DNA from: DASXKD01 sp963762735
GTDB taxonomy: Bacteria; Actinomycetota; Actinomycetes; Streptosporangiales; Streptosporangiaceae
DNA length: 64,000 nt
Assembly (NCBI GenBank): GCA_963762735.1
Contig: CAVXMG010000019.1
Coordinates: 310,001-374,000 of the forward strand
Direction of reading: 5' to 3'
Of this stretch, positions 35,370-43,005 are shown piece after piece. Numbering within the stretch: position 1 is the first letter of the stretch; each line of letters starts with the position of its first letter. Both the position numbers and the translations under genes were made by a program. Below the pieces are notes generated by a model, which was not told the DNA's origin, ran no database searches, and was given only the letters and a program-made list of their open reading frames with translations.

Positions 35370-36155
35370 GTGGATGCCAGCGCGGGCACGACAGACGCCA
35401 CCACCGCCTCCGGGCGCCTCACCGAGCGCGATATCGCCGCCCTGCTGTTCGTCGCCGACATGTACGCCGTGCAACTCGACCAGCTCGCGGTCGTTCTCGG
35501 GGTCACCCAGGCCCGGGCCCGCGCCGTCGCCCTTGGCTGGCGGCGGGCCGGCCACGCCGAATCGGCCAGGATCGGGCCCGGCCTGCCCTGGTGCTGGCTG
35601 ACCCGGTCCGGGCTGTCCGCGTGCGGGCTGCCCTACCGGGCCGCCTCGCCCGCGTTATCGCGGCTCGCGCACCTGCGCGCGGTCACCGCGGTGCGGCTGG
35701 CACTGGAGGCCACCCCCGGGTATGCCGCGGCGGGGGCGTTCTGGCGCGGTGAGCGCCGCTTGCGCGCCAGGGCCGGGGGCCGGGTCGGCTTACGCGAGCA
35801 CATCCCCGACGCCGAGGTGCACTGGCCGGACGGCGCCCCGGCCGGCTTCGCCGGGGAGTGCTGGGCGATCGAGGCCGAGCTGACACCGAAGACGGTCGCC
35901 AGGACCGCCGCCATCATGCACGAGATCCTCGCCAGGACCGGGGATTACGGCTGCCCGGCCGGGCAGGCCCAGGTGCCGGGGGCGCCCGCGCGGCACGCCC
36001 GGGCGGTGTACCTGTGCTCCGCCGCCGCCCGGCCGACGGTAGCCAGGGCCAGGGCCACGCTGGCCGGTGCCGCGGGCCGGGTCGAGATCCGCGCCCTGCC
36101 GCCAGGGGCTGACATGGGCGGGCCGCCGGGCCGCGCCGGGGGGCGGGCCCGGTGA
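35370..36155 (+). CDS. replication-relaxation family protein
   Basis: About 261 residues. The N-terminus is a winged-helix segment (LTERDIAALLFVADMYAVQL, then LAVVLGVTQARARAVALGW and WCWLTRSGL) followed by RLAHLRAVTAVRLALE. The middle shows ADAEVHWPDG-type and CWAIEAELTPKTVARTAAIM sequence, where the E-E-K arrangement is a hallmark of Replic_Relax proteins and resembles a nuclease core. The family occurs on actinobacterial plasmids and integrative elements next to TraG-like ATPases. GTG 35370 follows an iteron-like repeat array. The stop overlaps the next gene by four bases. Its biochemical role is not established. Confidence 0.75.
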   Translation: MDASAGTTDATTASGRLTERDIAALLFVADMYAVQLDQLAVVLGVTQARARAVALGWRRAGHAESARIGPGLPWCWLTRSGLSACGLPYRAASPALSRLAHLRAVTAVRLALEATPGYAAAGAFWRGERRLRARAGGRVGLREHIPDAEVHWPDGAPAGFAGECWAIEAELTPKTVARTAAIMHEILARTGDYGCPAGQAQVPGAPARHARAVYLCSAAARPTVARARATLAGAAGRVEIRALPPGADMGGPPGRAGGRAR

Positions 36156-38104
36156 TCCGGCGTTATCTGGGCCTGATGGCGCTGCTGGCGGTGCTCCGCA
36201 CGGCGGCCAGGCTGGCCCGGATCGCCCTGGCCGCGGCGCTGGTAGTCGCGGCCGCACCGGTCTCGCTGGTGGCCGCGCTGGCGGTGACGCTGGCCTGGCG
36301 GGGCGGCTGGCCGCCGCGGCGGCTGTACCGGGCGGCGCTGGCCTGCCTGCCCATGGTGGCGGTCTGGCTGGTGGCGGTCGCCGTGACCAGCCGGTCGGCA
36401 TGGCAGGCCGCCGCCGCGCCGTACCACGCGTGGCTGTCCTCCTGGCACCAGCTGGGGGAAGGCTCCGCCGCGCTGGCCGCCACGACCATCGCCCCGGCCG
36501 CGATCCCGCTCGGCCTGGCCGTCGGCGGGCTGGCCTGGTCGCGGCGGACCTACGCGATGGAGACCGGGACCGGCGGGATCTTCCCCACCTCCCCCGCCGC
36601 CTTCCAGGCGCGCCAGTGGCGGCACCAGGTACGCACGGCACGCGCGCGGACCGCCGCACCCGGCTCGGTGCCGCTGGTCTCCCGGCGCGGCGCCATCGTG
36701 GCGGGCGCGGTGATCCGCGCGTCCGGGCACCGCGCCGCGGACCTGGCGATGATCCCCTACCAGCGGCTGCGCTCGCACCAGGTGGTCATCGGCACCACCG
36801 GGACAGGAAAGACCACTTTGCTGCTCAGGCTGTGGGCCGGGTTCCTCACCCGCGGGCTGCAACTGCACGCGGCCGGCGCCGGGCGGCGGCCGCTGCTCGT
36901 CGTGCTCGACTGCAAGGGCGGCGCCGACTCGCGGCGGGTCGCGGACCGGGTCCGCCGGGTGCTCCGCGGCGCCGGGGCGCGGTTCACCGCCGTCTGGCCC
37001 GACGAGGCCAGCCTGTCGCTGTGGGAGCTGCCGCCGGCCGAGCTGACCACCACGCTGCTCGACATGATCGAGCACGGCACCGGGGCCGCGGCGTACTACG
37101 CCGACGTGATGGAGGCGATCGTCGCCCTCGCGGTAGGCGCGCCCGCCGGGCCGCCGGCCGGCGCGGCGGACTTCCTCGCCAGGCTGGACGCTGGCTGGCT
37201 CGCCCTCGCCTACGCCGGGCCCGGTCACGGCGACGAGGCGGCGCTGCTGCGGTCGGCCTCCCGGCACGTCACCGACATCGCGCTGCGGTTCCGGACCCTG
37301 TTCCGGCGGCTGGGGCCTGGGCTGGACGGGCCGGGCAGCTACGGTGACGCCGACGCCTGGTACTGCATCCTGGAGGGAACCGCCGAGGTGGCGGTCGCCG
37401 AGTCGCAGGCCCGCGCGCTGGTGGACCTGCTCGCCCACTACGCCGCGCACGGCCCAGGCGCCGGGCGGGAGATCTTGCTGGCGGTGGACGAGTTCAGCGC
37501 GGTGTCCCGGCGGCTGCCGATCTGGCAACTGTACGAGCGGGCCCGTTCGCTCGGCCTGGCGGTGCAGGTGTCGGCGCAGTCCTGGCAAGGGCTGGCCCCC
37601 GACGATGACGACAGATACCGGCTTGCCGCGACCGCGGACGGTGGCATCTGGCTGCTGCGCACCCCCTACCCCGAGCCGGTCACCGCGCTGGCCGGGGAGG
37701 AGCCCGCGCTGGACACCAGCCGGCGCCTGCTCGGCGTGCCCCGGTGGGGACGCGAGGGCTCCTCACGGGTCCGCGAGTCGCCGGTCGCCGACCCGGCGCT
37801 CATCCGCCGCCTCGACGTCGGGCAGGCCGCCTACATCTACCGGGGCGGGGTCACCTTCGTGCAGGTCAAGCGGCTCGTCGCGACCCCCGCCGCGGTGACG
37901 GCGCCGGCGCCGTGGCAGCTAGCGCAGCGCCATGCCGACGGTCGCCGGGAACGGCCGGAGCGTGCCGCCGGGCCCGATGGCCGGGCCGCCGCCCCGCTGC
38001 CACCCAATGCGGTGGCACCGGCGGGCCAGCCCGCCACGGCCGCGCCGCACGCGGCGGAGGTCACGGCACTCCTCGACGAGGCGTTCGGCCCGGAACCAGG
38101 CTGA
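36152..38104 (+). CDS. TraG/VirD4-like membrane DNA-translocase ATPase
   Basis: A 650-residue protein with two or three N-terminal membrane helices (residues about 22-48, 62-80 and 106-128), then Walker A GTTGTGKTTLL at 214-224. LLVVLDCKGGADSR and the Walker B-like EILLAVDEFSAVSRR near 443 follow, and VQVSAQSWQGLAP is a sensor-like strand. This is the coupling-protein layout of type IV secretion and actinomycete conjugation ATPases, which pump DNA across the membrane. The C-terminal tail is Pro/Ala-rich and ends AAEVTALLDEAFGPEPG. It overlaps the replication-relaxation gene by four bases. The 3' tail of this gene is repeated twice downstream. Confidence 0.8.
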   Translation: MIRRYLGLMALLAVLRTAARLARIALAAALVVAAAPVSLVAALAVTLAWRGGWPPRRLYRAALACLPMVAVWLVAVAVTSRSAWQAAAAPYHAWLSSWHQLGEGSAALAATTIAPAAIPLGLAVGGLAWSRRTYAMETGTGGIFPTSPAAFQARQWRHQVRTARARTAAPGSVPLVSRRGAIVAGAVIRASGHRAADLAMIPYQRLRSHQVVIGTTGTGKTTLLLRLWAGFLTRGLQLHAAGAGRRPLLVVLDCKGGADSRRVADRVRRVLRGAGARFTAVWPDEASLSLWELPPAELTTTLLDMIEHGTGAAAYYADVMEAIVALAVGAPAGPPAGAADFLARLDAGWLALAYAGPGHGDEAALLRSASRHVTDIALRFRTLFRRLGPGLDGPGSYGDADAWYCILEGTAEVAVAESQARALVDLLAHYAAHGPGAGREILLAVDEFSAVSRRLPIWQLYERARSLGLAVQVSAQSWQGLAPDDDDRYRLAATADGGIWLLRTPYPEPVTALAGEEPALDTSRRLLGVPRWGREGSSRVRESPVADPALIRRLDVGQAAYIYRGGVTFVQVKRLVATPAAVTAPAPWQLAQRHADGRRERPERAAGPDGRAAAPLPPNAVAPAGQPATAAPHAAEVTALLDEAFGPEPG

Positions 38105-38106
38105 GC
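37799..38106 (+). repeat. TraG-like gene 3' tail, copy 1 (in the intact gene)
   Basis: This is the reference copy. It encodes DVGQAAYIYRGGVTFVQVKR and, after a variable Pro/Ala linker, AEVTALLDEAFGPEPG and TGA. Two shorter copies follow at 39520 and 41139. IS630-like sequence begins 14 bases after the stop. Confidence 0.75.
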
Positions 38107-39368
38107 CGGTCAGGCGCTCCGGGGTGCGGCACGGCATCACCAGGTTGGACGTGCACCTGGTCTGCGACAACTACGCCACCCACAACACCCCCGAGATCAC
38201 GGCCGTTCCGGCGTGCGTACATCACGAATGTGACGCAGCACCAGATTCCAGCCGTCACCAGGCATTCGCGCTGCACGAGGGCAAATGGCAGTGCCCATGC
38301 TGGTCCGTGGAGCACCAGGTAATCGCCAGCACCCGGGCCAATGAGCAACATCACGGCAATGAGGGCGGTACCGGCGCGCTGGATGCGGCCGCGCGCGCGG
38401 ATAGCGCAGAGCAGGATGGCTGGAGCGAGCCAGATCCAGTGATGGATCCAGCTGACGGGAGAAGCTAGCTGGGCCGTGAGAGCTACGGTCAGCCACGCCT
38501 CGGGTTCGCATCCCAGCCGGTGACAGGTGCGTGCTGCCCACAGCCCCAAGGCCGCGGCGGCGATGGAAGCGGGCGCCCGCAGCGGGCCGGTCCATGCTCC
38601 GATGGCGGCGAGTATGCCCTGCGCCGACTGGTTGCCGGAGCTGGCGAACCCACCGTCGAATGCCACCTTGCCGGGCAGGTGCCACATCACCGAGGTGAAA
38701 AACTGCTGGCTCATGGCCGGGTAGACAACCGCGGCGACGGCCAGGAACGCGAGGGCGGCCAGCACGCTGGCGCGCGCCAGCCGCCATTGCCGGGTGACCA
38801 CGAAGTAGCAGATGAACAGACCAGGTGTGAGCTTGATGGCGGTGGCCACGCCGACGAGCGTGCCAGGCGGGATCAGCCGGGCCCACCGGCCGTGCCGGGG
38901 CCGGAACAGATCGGCGAGGCAGGCCAGCATCAGCAGGCTGTTGACCTGACCGAACGAGATCTCGTTGACCATCATGGTCGAGAAGGCCGTGAGTATCAGG
39001 GCGGCCGCCAGGACCGCGGCACGGCGCTTACCGGATCCGAGCGGAATCAGCCGCACCACCAGCGCGTTCTCAGTCCACGCGACGGCGAGCAGCGCGGCCA
39101 GGCTCCAGACGCGGTAGGTGTTACGCCAACTGCCCAGGACCGTGGGGAGCAACGCCAGCAAGGCGAATGGGCTGTACGTGTACGGCATCCCACCAGGCGC
39201 GATCCTCGGCCCGGAGATGTTCCGCGCGTAGATGTCCGTACCATGCAGGGCCATGGCCGAGGCGTAACGGTAGACAAGGAAATCGACGGCATTGACGCTC
39301 GACATCCACCGCGTGATGACCCATGCGGCGAGAGGGGCGAGGGTTCCGATGACGACCACCCGGAGCAC
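38061..39368 (-). CDS. GT87/DUF2029 family polyprenyl-phosphate glycosyltransferase-like membrane protein
   Basis: A multi-pass protein of about 400 native residues. The first luminal loop, VNAVDFLVYRYASAMALHGT with DIYARNISGPRIAPGGMPYTYSP, is the GT87 hallmark, and about nine membrane helices follow. Family members transfer mannose or arabinose from polyprenyl phosphate to envelope lipoglycans. Its last 45 residues are antisense to the IS630 scrap and the TraG-like tail, so the genuine C-terminus ends near 38205 (CVTFVMYARRNGRDL) and the stop at 38061 is borrowed. Upstream, another frame from ATG 39432 reads MSVSSAPIQDVLVAGAAK and joins RDRVLRVVV after one base, so the N-terminus may also be longer. 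Confidence 0.75.
   Translation of the reverse strand: MLRVVVIGTLAPLAAWVITRWMSSVNAVDFLVYRYASAMALHGTDIYARNISGPRIAPGGMPYTYSPFALLALLPTVLGSWRNTYRVWSLAALLAVAWTENALVVRLIPLGSGKRRAAVLAAALILTAFSTMMVNEISFGQVNSLLMLACLADLFRPRHGRWARLIPPGTLVGVATAIKLTPGLFICYFVVTRQWRLARASVLAALAFLAVAAVVYPAMSQQFFTSVMWHLPGKVAFDGGFASSGNQSAQGILAAIGAWTGPLRAPASIAAAALGLWAARTCHRLGCEPEAWLTVALTAQLASPVSWIHHWIWLAPAILLCAIRARGRIQRAGTALIAVMLLIGPGAGDYLVLHGPAWALPFALVQRECLVTAGIWCCVTFVMYARRNGRDLGGVVGGVVVADQVHVQPGDAVPHPGAPDRLSLVPGRTPRRGVP
38118..38205 (+). mobile_element. IS630-family transposase fragment
   Basis: One frame reads VRHGITRLDVHLVCDNYATH followed by NTPEI. It matches the DDE core strand of IS630-type transposases (LDVHLVCDNYATHKTPEV), including the second catalytic Asp in CDN. 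Only about 28 residues survive and there is no start, stop or terminal repeat visible. It lies between the TraG-like stop and the 3' end of the GT87 gene. Confidence 0.55.
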
Positions 39369-39519
39369 GCGGTCGCGCTTTGGCGGCCCCGGCGACGAGG
39401 ACGTCCTGGATGGGCGCTGAGCTCACGGACATGCTGGCCCACACGTGGGAGTGATTGTCATGGAAGGGTTGTCGTGGCCGACTGGCCAAGGCGGTTACTG
39501 TAGCACGCGATATCGCGAC

Positions 39520-39703
39520 CATATCCGCGCACTGACGTCGGGCAGGCCGCCAATATCTACCGGAGCGTGGTCACTTTCGTGCAGGTCAAACGGCCGGTCG
39601 CGGCACCGGCCGTACTGGCGGGCCCGCTGGTGGCCGACCCGGCGCCGCCCGCCGAGGTCACGGCGCTGCTAGACGAGGCGTTCGGCCCGGAACCCGGATG
39701 AGC
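39520..39703 (+). repeat. TraG-like 3' tail, copy 2
   Basis: It encodes DVGQAANIYRSVVTFVQVKR, then a shortened linker and AEVTALLDEAFGPEPG followed by TGA. This is the same as the end of the TraG-like gene at 37799-38104, with a few substitutions and a deletion in the linker. No upstream part of the gene is present. A region after the stop is also shared with copy 3. Confidence 0.8.
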
Positions 39704-39831
39704 CAGGCTGGCCCGCGGCCCGGGATCCGGCTGGGCCTGGCGGAACCGGGCCGGACGCTCATGGCCGGTCGGCGGGCGCTGGCGTGATCATCCGCTTTCG
39801 GCGCACGGGTGTAGTGTGTTTGTGAAAGCGA

Positions 39832-39925
39832 GAGCTTCGAAGCTGCGAAAGCTGAAGCTCCAGACCCTGGCCCCCGGCTCTCGGGCTGGGGTCATTTTCT
39901 TTTCTCCCCGCGATTTTGCGCGGCG
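39832..39925 (+). ncRNA. structured leader or small RNA with three consecutive hairpins
   Basis: Hairpin 1 pairs GAGCTTC (39832) with GAAGCTC (39854) and contains an alternative palindrome AGCTTCGAAGCT. Hairpin 2 pairs GACCC (39863) with GGGTC (39889) through a long G+C stem and is followed by ATTTTCTTTT, a good intrinsic terminator. Hairpin 3 pairs CCGCG with CGCGG (39907-39925) around ATTTTG. The region just precedes a mini-frame and the alpha/beta hydrolase gene. It could be an attenuator or an independent small RNA; I know of no named family. Confidence 0.45.
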
Positions 39926-39936
39926 GGAGGGTGCTC

Positions 39937-39969
39937 ATGACGCAGACGTCACACGCCATCTCAGGCTGA
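39937..39969 (+). CDS. possible 10-residue leader peptide
   Basis: ATG 39937 is preceded by GGGAGG at an ideal distance of six bases and opens MTQTSHAISG before TGA. It lies after the three-hairpin region and 42 bases before the hydrolase start. A translated leader that controls the downstream gene is conceivable, but nothing else supports it. Confidence 0.25.
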   Translation: MTQTSHAISG

Positions 39970-40011
39970 TCCAGGTGACCCGGCGACAACCATCCCTCCC
40001 GAAGGAGACCC

Positions 40012-41007
40012 GTGAGTTACGGAGTTGTACCGCCCACCAGCCCGCCCACCGGCCCGCCCGAGCAGCACGAAAGCTGGGTGCTGAGGCACAAGGTCGCGGC
40101 CGTCCTGCTGTCGCTGGGGTCACTGGTCGTCCTCCTTGCCGTCGCCGGTGTTATCGGCGCGGCCATGAGCACCACGACTACTCCGCACGCCGGCGCGGCG
40201 AGCGTGCTAACTGCACCCGTACGCATCGTTCACACCCCCGCCGGGACGGTCGGGTACCGGGAGGTCGGCACCGGGACGCCGCTGCTGCTCATCGTAGGAG
40301 CGGATGCATCCATGGACTACTGGCCGCCGGGTTTCGTCGACGCGCTGGCTGCCCATCACAAAGTTGTCGTCTTCGACAACGCTGAGGTCGGCCGGACCAC
40401 TGCGGTCCCGGGGACCGCCAAACTGACCATCCCGGCCATGGCCAGCCAGGCAAGCGCCCTGATCTCTGCACTTGGGCTACATCGCCCGGCCGTACTCGGA
40501 TGGTCAATGGGAGGCATGATCGCTCAGGCCCTGGCTATCCGCCATCCGGCCCAGGTGAGCCGGCTGATCCTGGCCGCAACCGCAGCCGGGACCGGTAAGG
40601 CGGTGCCTCTCCAGCACAATGCCGCGGCCGCCGCCCCGAACCCCGCGACCATACTGTCCCTGCTCTTCCCGAAAGATCAGGCCGCCGCAGCCAGGGCTTA
40701 CAGCAAAGCCATCCTGCAGTACCCGGGCTTCTACGGAGTGTCCGCGGCAATAGAGCACAGCCAGAACCTCGCCGTTCAGCAATGGCTGGCAGGACAGGAC
40801 ACCGTGGGCCCGCTGGTGGGAGACCTTCGGGTGCCTACGCTGGTCGCCGGCGGAACCCTGGATCAGTTCATTGCGACTGCCAACGACCGGCAGCTAGCCA
40901 GCAGCGTGCCCGGTGCGAGGCTGCTTATGTATCGTGATGCCGGCCACGACTTCCTGTTCCAGGACGCCGCAAGGTTCGCCCGGACCGTCGAGACGTTTAT
41001 CGCCTGA
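40012..41007 (+). CDS. membrane-anchored alpha/beta hydrolase
   Basis: A 331-residue protein with a short cytoplasmic tail, one membrane helix (VAAVLLSLGSLVVLLAVAGV, about residues 29-50) and an extracytoplasmic alpha/beta hydrolase domain. The nucleophile elbow is LGWSMGGMIAQAL; an Asp in TLVAGGTLDQFI and the His in YRDAGHDFLFQD complete the triad. The opening GYREVGTGTPLLLIVGADAS is typical of esterase/peroxidase-like hydrolases. Substrate is unknown. GTG 40012 has a CGAAGGAG site. It sits between copies 2 and 3 of the TraG-like tail and behind a structured leader, so it may be element cargo. Confidence 0.8.
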   Translation: MSYGVVPPTSPPTGPPEQHESWVLRHKVAAVLLSLGSLVVLLAVAGVIGAAMSTTTTPHAGAASVLTAPVRIVHTPAGTVGYREVGTGTPLLLIVGADASMDYWPPGFVDALAAHHKVVVFDNAEVGRTTAVPGTAKLTIPAMASQASALISALGLHRPAVLGWSMGGMIAQALAIRHPAQVSRLILAATAAGTGKAVPLQHNAAAAAPNPATILSLLFPKDQAAAARAYSKAILQYPGFYGVSAAIEHSQNLAVQQWLAGQDTVGPLVGDLRVPTLVAGGTLDQFIATANDRQLASSVPGARLLMYRDAGHDFLFQDAARFARTVETFIA

Positions 41008-41365
41008 AACTGCCCGACGGCGTCCAAGCCGGGGCACGGAACCGGCTCCCACCGTCGGCTCAGTGTTGGCGGCCGCGAGAGTGGCGTACTTCTCCCGCAG
41101 CACGCGGACTGGGGCGGGGTCCTTGACGTGGATCGGCGCCGGTCACGGCGCTCCTGGACGAAGCGTTCGGCCTGAACCGGGCTGAGCCGGGCTGGCCGGT
41201 CCCTGGCGGACTCCCGTGGCCGGCCGGCGGGCGCCCGGCGTAGGCGGCCGGGACTCTAGTGGCCGGACTGGCATGACTTACGGCACACCAGCCGAAACCG
41301 GGCACGACGCCGCGGGACTCGGCATCATAGTGACTGGCCGGGCAGGTGCATGGGAGGACGAAAGA
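41008..41365. other. region between hydrolase and kinase genes
   Basis: Apart from the TraG-like tail copy, this stretch holds no gene I can name. On the minus strand a short frame reads HVKDPAPVRVLREKYATLAA, which looks protein-like but is unplaced. The kinase ribosome site (GGAGGACG) is at the right end. Confidence 0.4.
41139..41260 (+). repeat. TraG-like 3' tail, copy 3 with shared downstream flank
   Basis: The sequence GGTCACGGCGCTCCTGGACG encodes VTALLDEAFGL, the end of the TraG-like protein. A one-base change in frame occurs before the stop. The following 80-100 bases also match the sequence after copy 2 in patches (TGAGCCGGGCTGGCC, CCTGGCGGA, TGGCCGG, CGGCGGGCGC). Upstream homology is lost just before GGTCACGG. 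Confidence 0.65.
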
Positions 41366-42988
41366 ATGGTTGTACAGCCGGCGCTGGAGCCGCTTCGCCG
41401 GTGGGATCCGGAGCGCATCGGCCCGTACGTGTTACTGGGCCGCCTTGGCGCCGGTGCGATGGGCCAGGTGTTCCTCGGCCGGTCCACCGCGGGCCGGCTG
41501 GTGGCCGTCAAGACGATCAAGATCGAGTTCGCCGAGGAGGCCGGGTTCCGGGCCCGGTTCGCGCACGAGGTGGCCGCGGCCCGCCGCGTCAGCGGAGTGT
41601 TCACCGCCGCGGTCGTAGCGGCCGACGCCGACGCCGACGTGCCGTGGCTGGCCACCGCGTACGTCCCCGCGCCCTCGCTGACCGAGCTGGTGCGGACCTG
41701 CGGCCCGCTGCCGGTGGCGGCCACCCGGTGGCTGGCCGCCGGGTGTGCCGAGGCGCTGGAGTCGATCCACGTCGCCGGGCTGGTCCACCGCGATCTCAAG
41801 CCGTCCAACGTGCTCGTCTCACCGGACGGGCCCCGGGTGATCGACTTCGGGGTGGCCAGGGCCGCCGAGCGGATCCAGCTCACGGTGACCCGCGGCGCCG
41901 TGGGCACGCCCGCCTACATGGCACCGGAGCAGGCACGCGACACCCGCCAGGCGTCGGCCGCCAGCGACATGTTCTCCCTGGGCGCGACACTGCTGTACGC
42001 GGCCACCGGGCACGCCCCTTACCAGGGCGAGACCGTGATGGACGTGCTGGTCCGGCTCGCCACCGAGCCGCCGGATCTGGCCGGCCTGCCCGGGGAACTG
42101 ACCGACCTGGTCACCTCCTGCCTGGAGCGCAGCCCCAGGAAGCGGCCCAGCTCCGCTGGCCTGCTCAGCCAGCTCGGGCCGTTCGTCGCCGGGCCCGCGG
42201 CGCGCAACGGGCACCACGCCTACCTGACCGCCCAGGCCATGGCGCTGATCGGCGACTACCAGCACGGCCCGCAGCTCGCGGCCCAGGCCCCGGCCGGGGA
42301 CGCGACCGAGGGCGGGACCGAAGGCGGGGCCGCCGGGGATGCCACGTTCGGCTCACGCACCGCCCTGTCGGCGCCGCGCGGGCCGGTGCTCCGCCGCTGG
42401 CTGGCCCGCAGGCGCGCGGCTGCGCTGCCTGGCCGGCCAGCCGCCGAGCCGCGCCGCCCGGGCTCCCCCGCCGGGCTGGCCCGCAAAAGGCGGCGCGGCA
42501 CCATGCTCGGCCTGGCCGGGCGCACCGGAGCGGCCGCGGCACTGGTGGCGGCCGGCGTGCTGATCGCGGTGGCACTGGACGGCGGGACCGGCGAGCCTTC
42601 GCCCGCCACGTCGGGCAACCCGGCAACACTGCCGCTCGTCCCGCCGGCCGCGCCGCCGCCCAGTTCGCTCGCTCCGCTATCCGGCAAGAGTCCCGGGATC
42701 GAGATGCTCCAGCCGGTCGGCGACGGGGCCACCGGCTTCGTGGTGCACGGCGCCGGCTGGCCGCCGCGGAGCACGGTCACGCTGACGCTGGCCGGCCGGA
42801 GCGTCCCGGTGGTGGTCGACGGCGCGGGAGCCTTCAACTACACGATCGACCAGGGGCATGTGTTCTATCCCGGGCCGATACCCGTGGGCCATCACGATGT
42901 CGTGGTCACCGGAGCGGCCGGGCGCAGGCTGAGCACGTCCTTCCAGGTCCTGTCACCGCCCCTGCCGCGTGCTTCCCCCGCGCCCTGA
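41366..42988 (+). CDS. membrane Ser/Thr protein kinase (PknB-like)
   Basis: A 540-residue eukaryotic-type kinase. The glycine loop GRLGAGAMGQVFLG is at 25-38, the ATP Lys in VAVKTIK near 49, the catalytic loop HRDLKPSN near 140, IDFGVARA near 158, then GTPAYMAPEQA. A juxtamembrane region leads to one membrane helix near 387-405. The outer part has a small Ig-like domain (GFVVHGAGWPPRSTVTLTLA) rather than PASTA repeats, so it probably senses something other than muropeptides. ATG 41366 has a GGGAGG site. It is convergent with an FHA-domain gene 17 bases away, a likely signalling partner. Confidence 0.9.
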   Translation: MVVQPALEPLRRWDPERIGPYVLLGRLGAGAMGQVFLGRSTAGRLVAVKTIKIEFAEEAGFRARFAHEVAAARRVSGVFTAAVVAADADADVPWLATAYVPAPSLTELVRTCGPLPVAATRWLAAGCAEALESIHVAGLVHRDLKPSNVLVSPDGPRVIDFGVARAAERIQLTVTRGAVGTPAYMAPEQARDTRQASAASDMFSLGATLLYAATGHAPYQGETVMDVLVRLATEPPDLAGLPGELTDLVTSCLERSPRKRPSSAGLLSQLGPFVAGPAARNGHHAYLTAQAMALIGDYQHGPQLAAQAPAGDATEGGTEGGAAGDATFGSRTALSAPRGPVLRRWLARRRAAALPGRPAAEPRRPGSPAGLARKRRRGTMLGLAGRTGAAAALVAAGVLIAVALDGGTGEPSPATSGNPATLPLVPPAAPPPSSLAPLSGKSPGIEMLQPVGDGATGFVVHGAGWPPRSTVTLTLAGRSVPVVVDGAGAFNYTIDQGHVFYPGPIPVGHHDVVVTGAAGRRLSTSFQVLSPPLPRASPAP

Positions 42989-43005
42989 CCGGTGCGGCGG
43001 CTGGC

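Noticed and set aside
41040..41138. named gene on the minus strand reading VLREKYATLAAAN
   Set aside because: The stretch looks protein-like but is short, has no start or end, and I cannot place it in a family.
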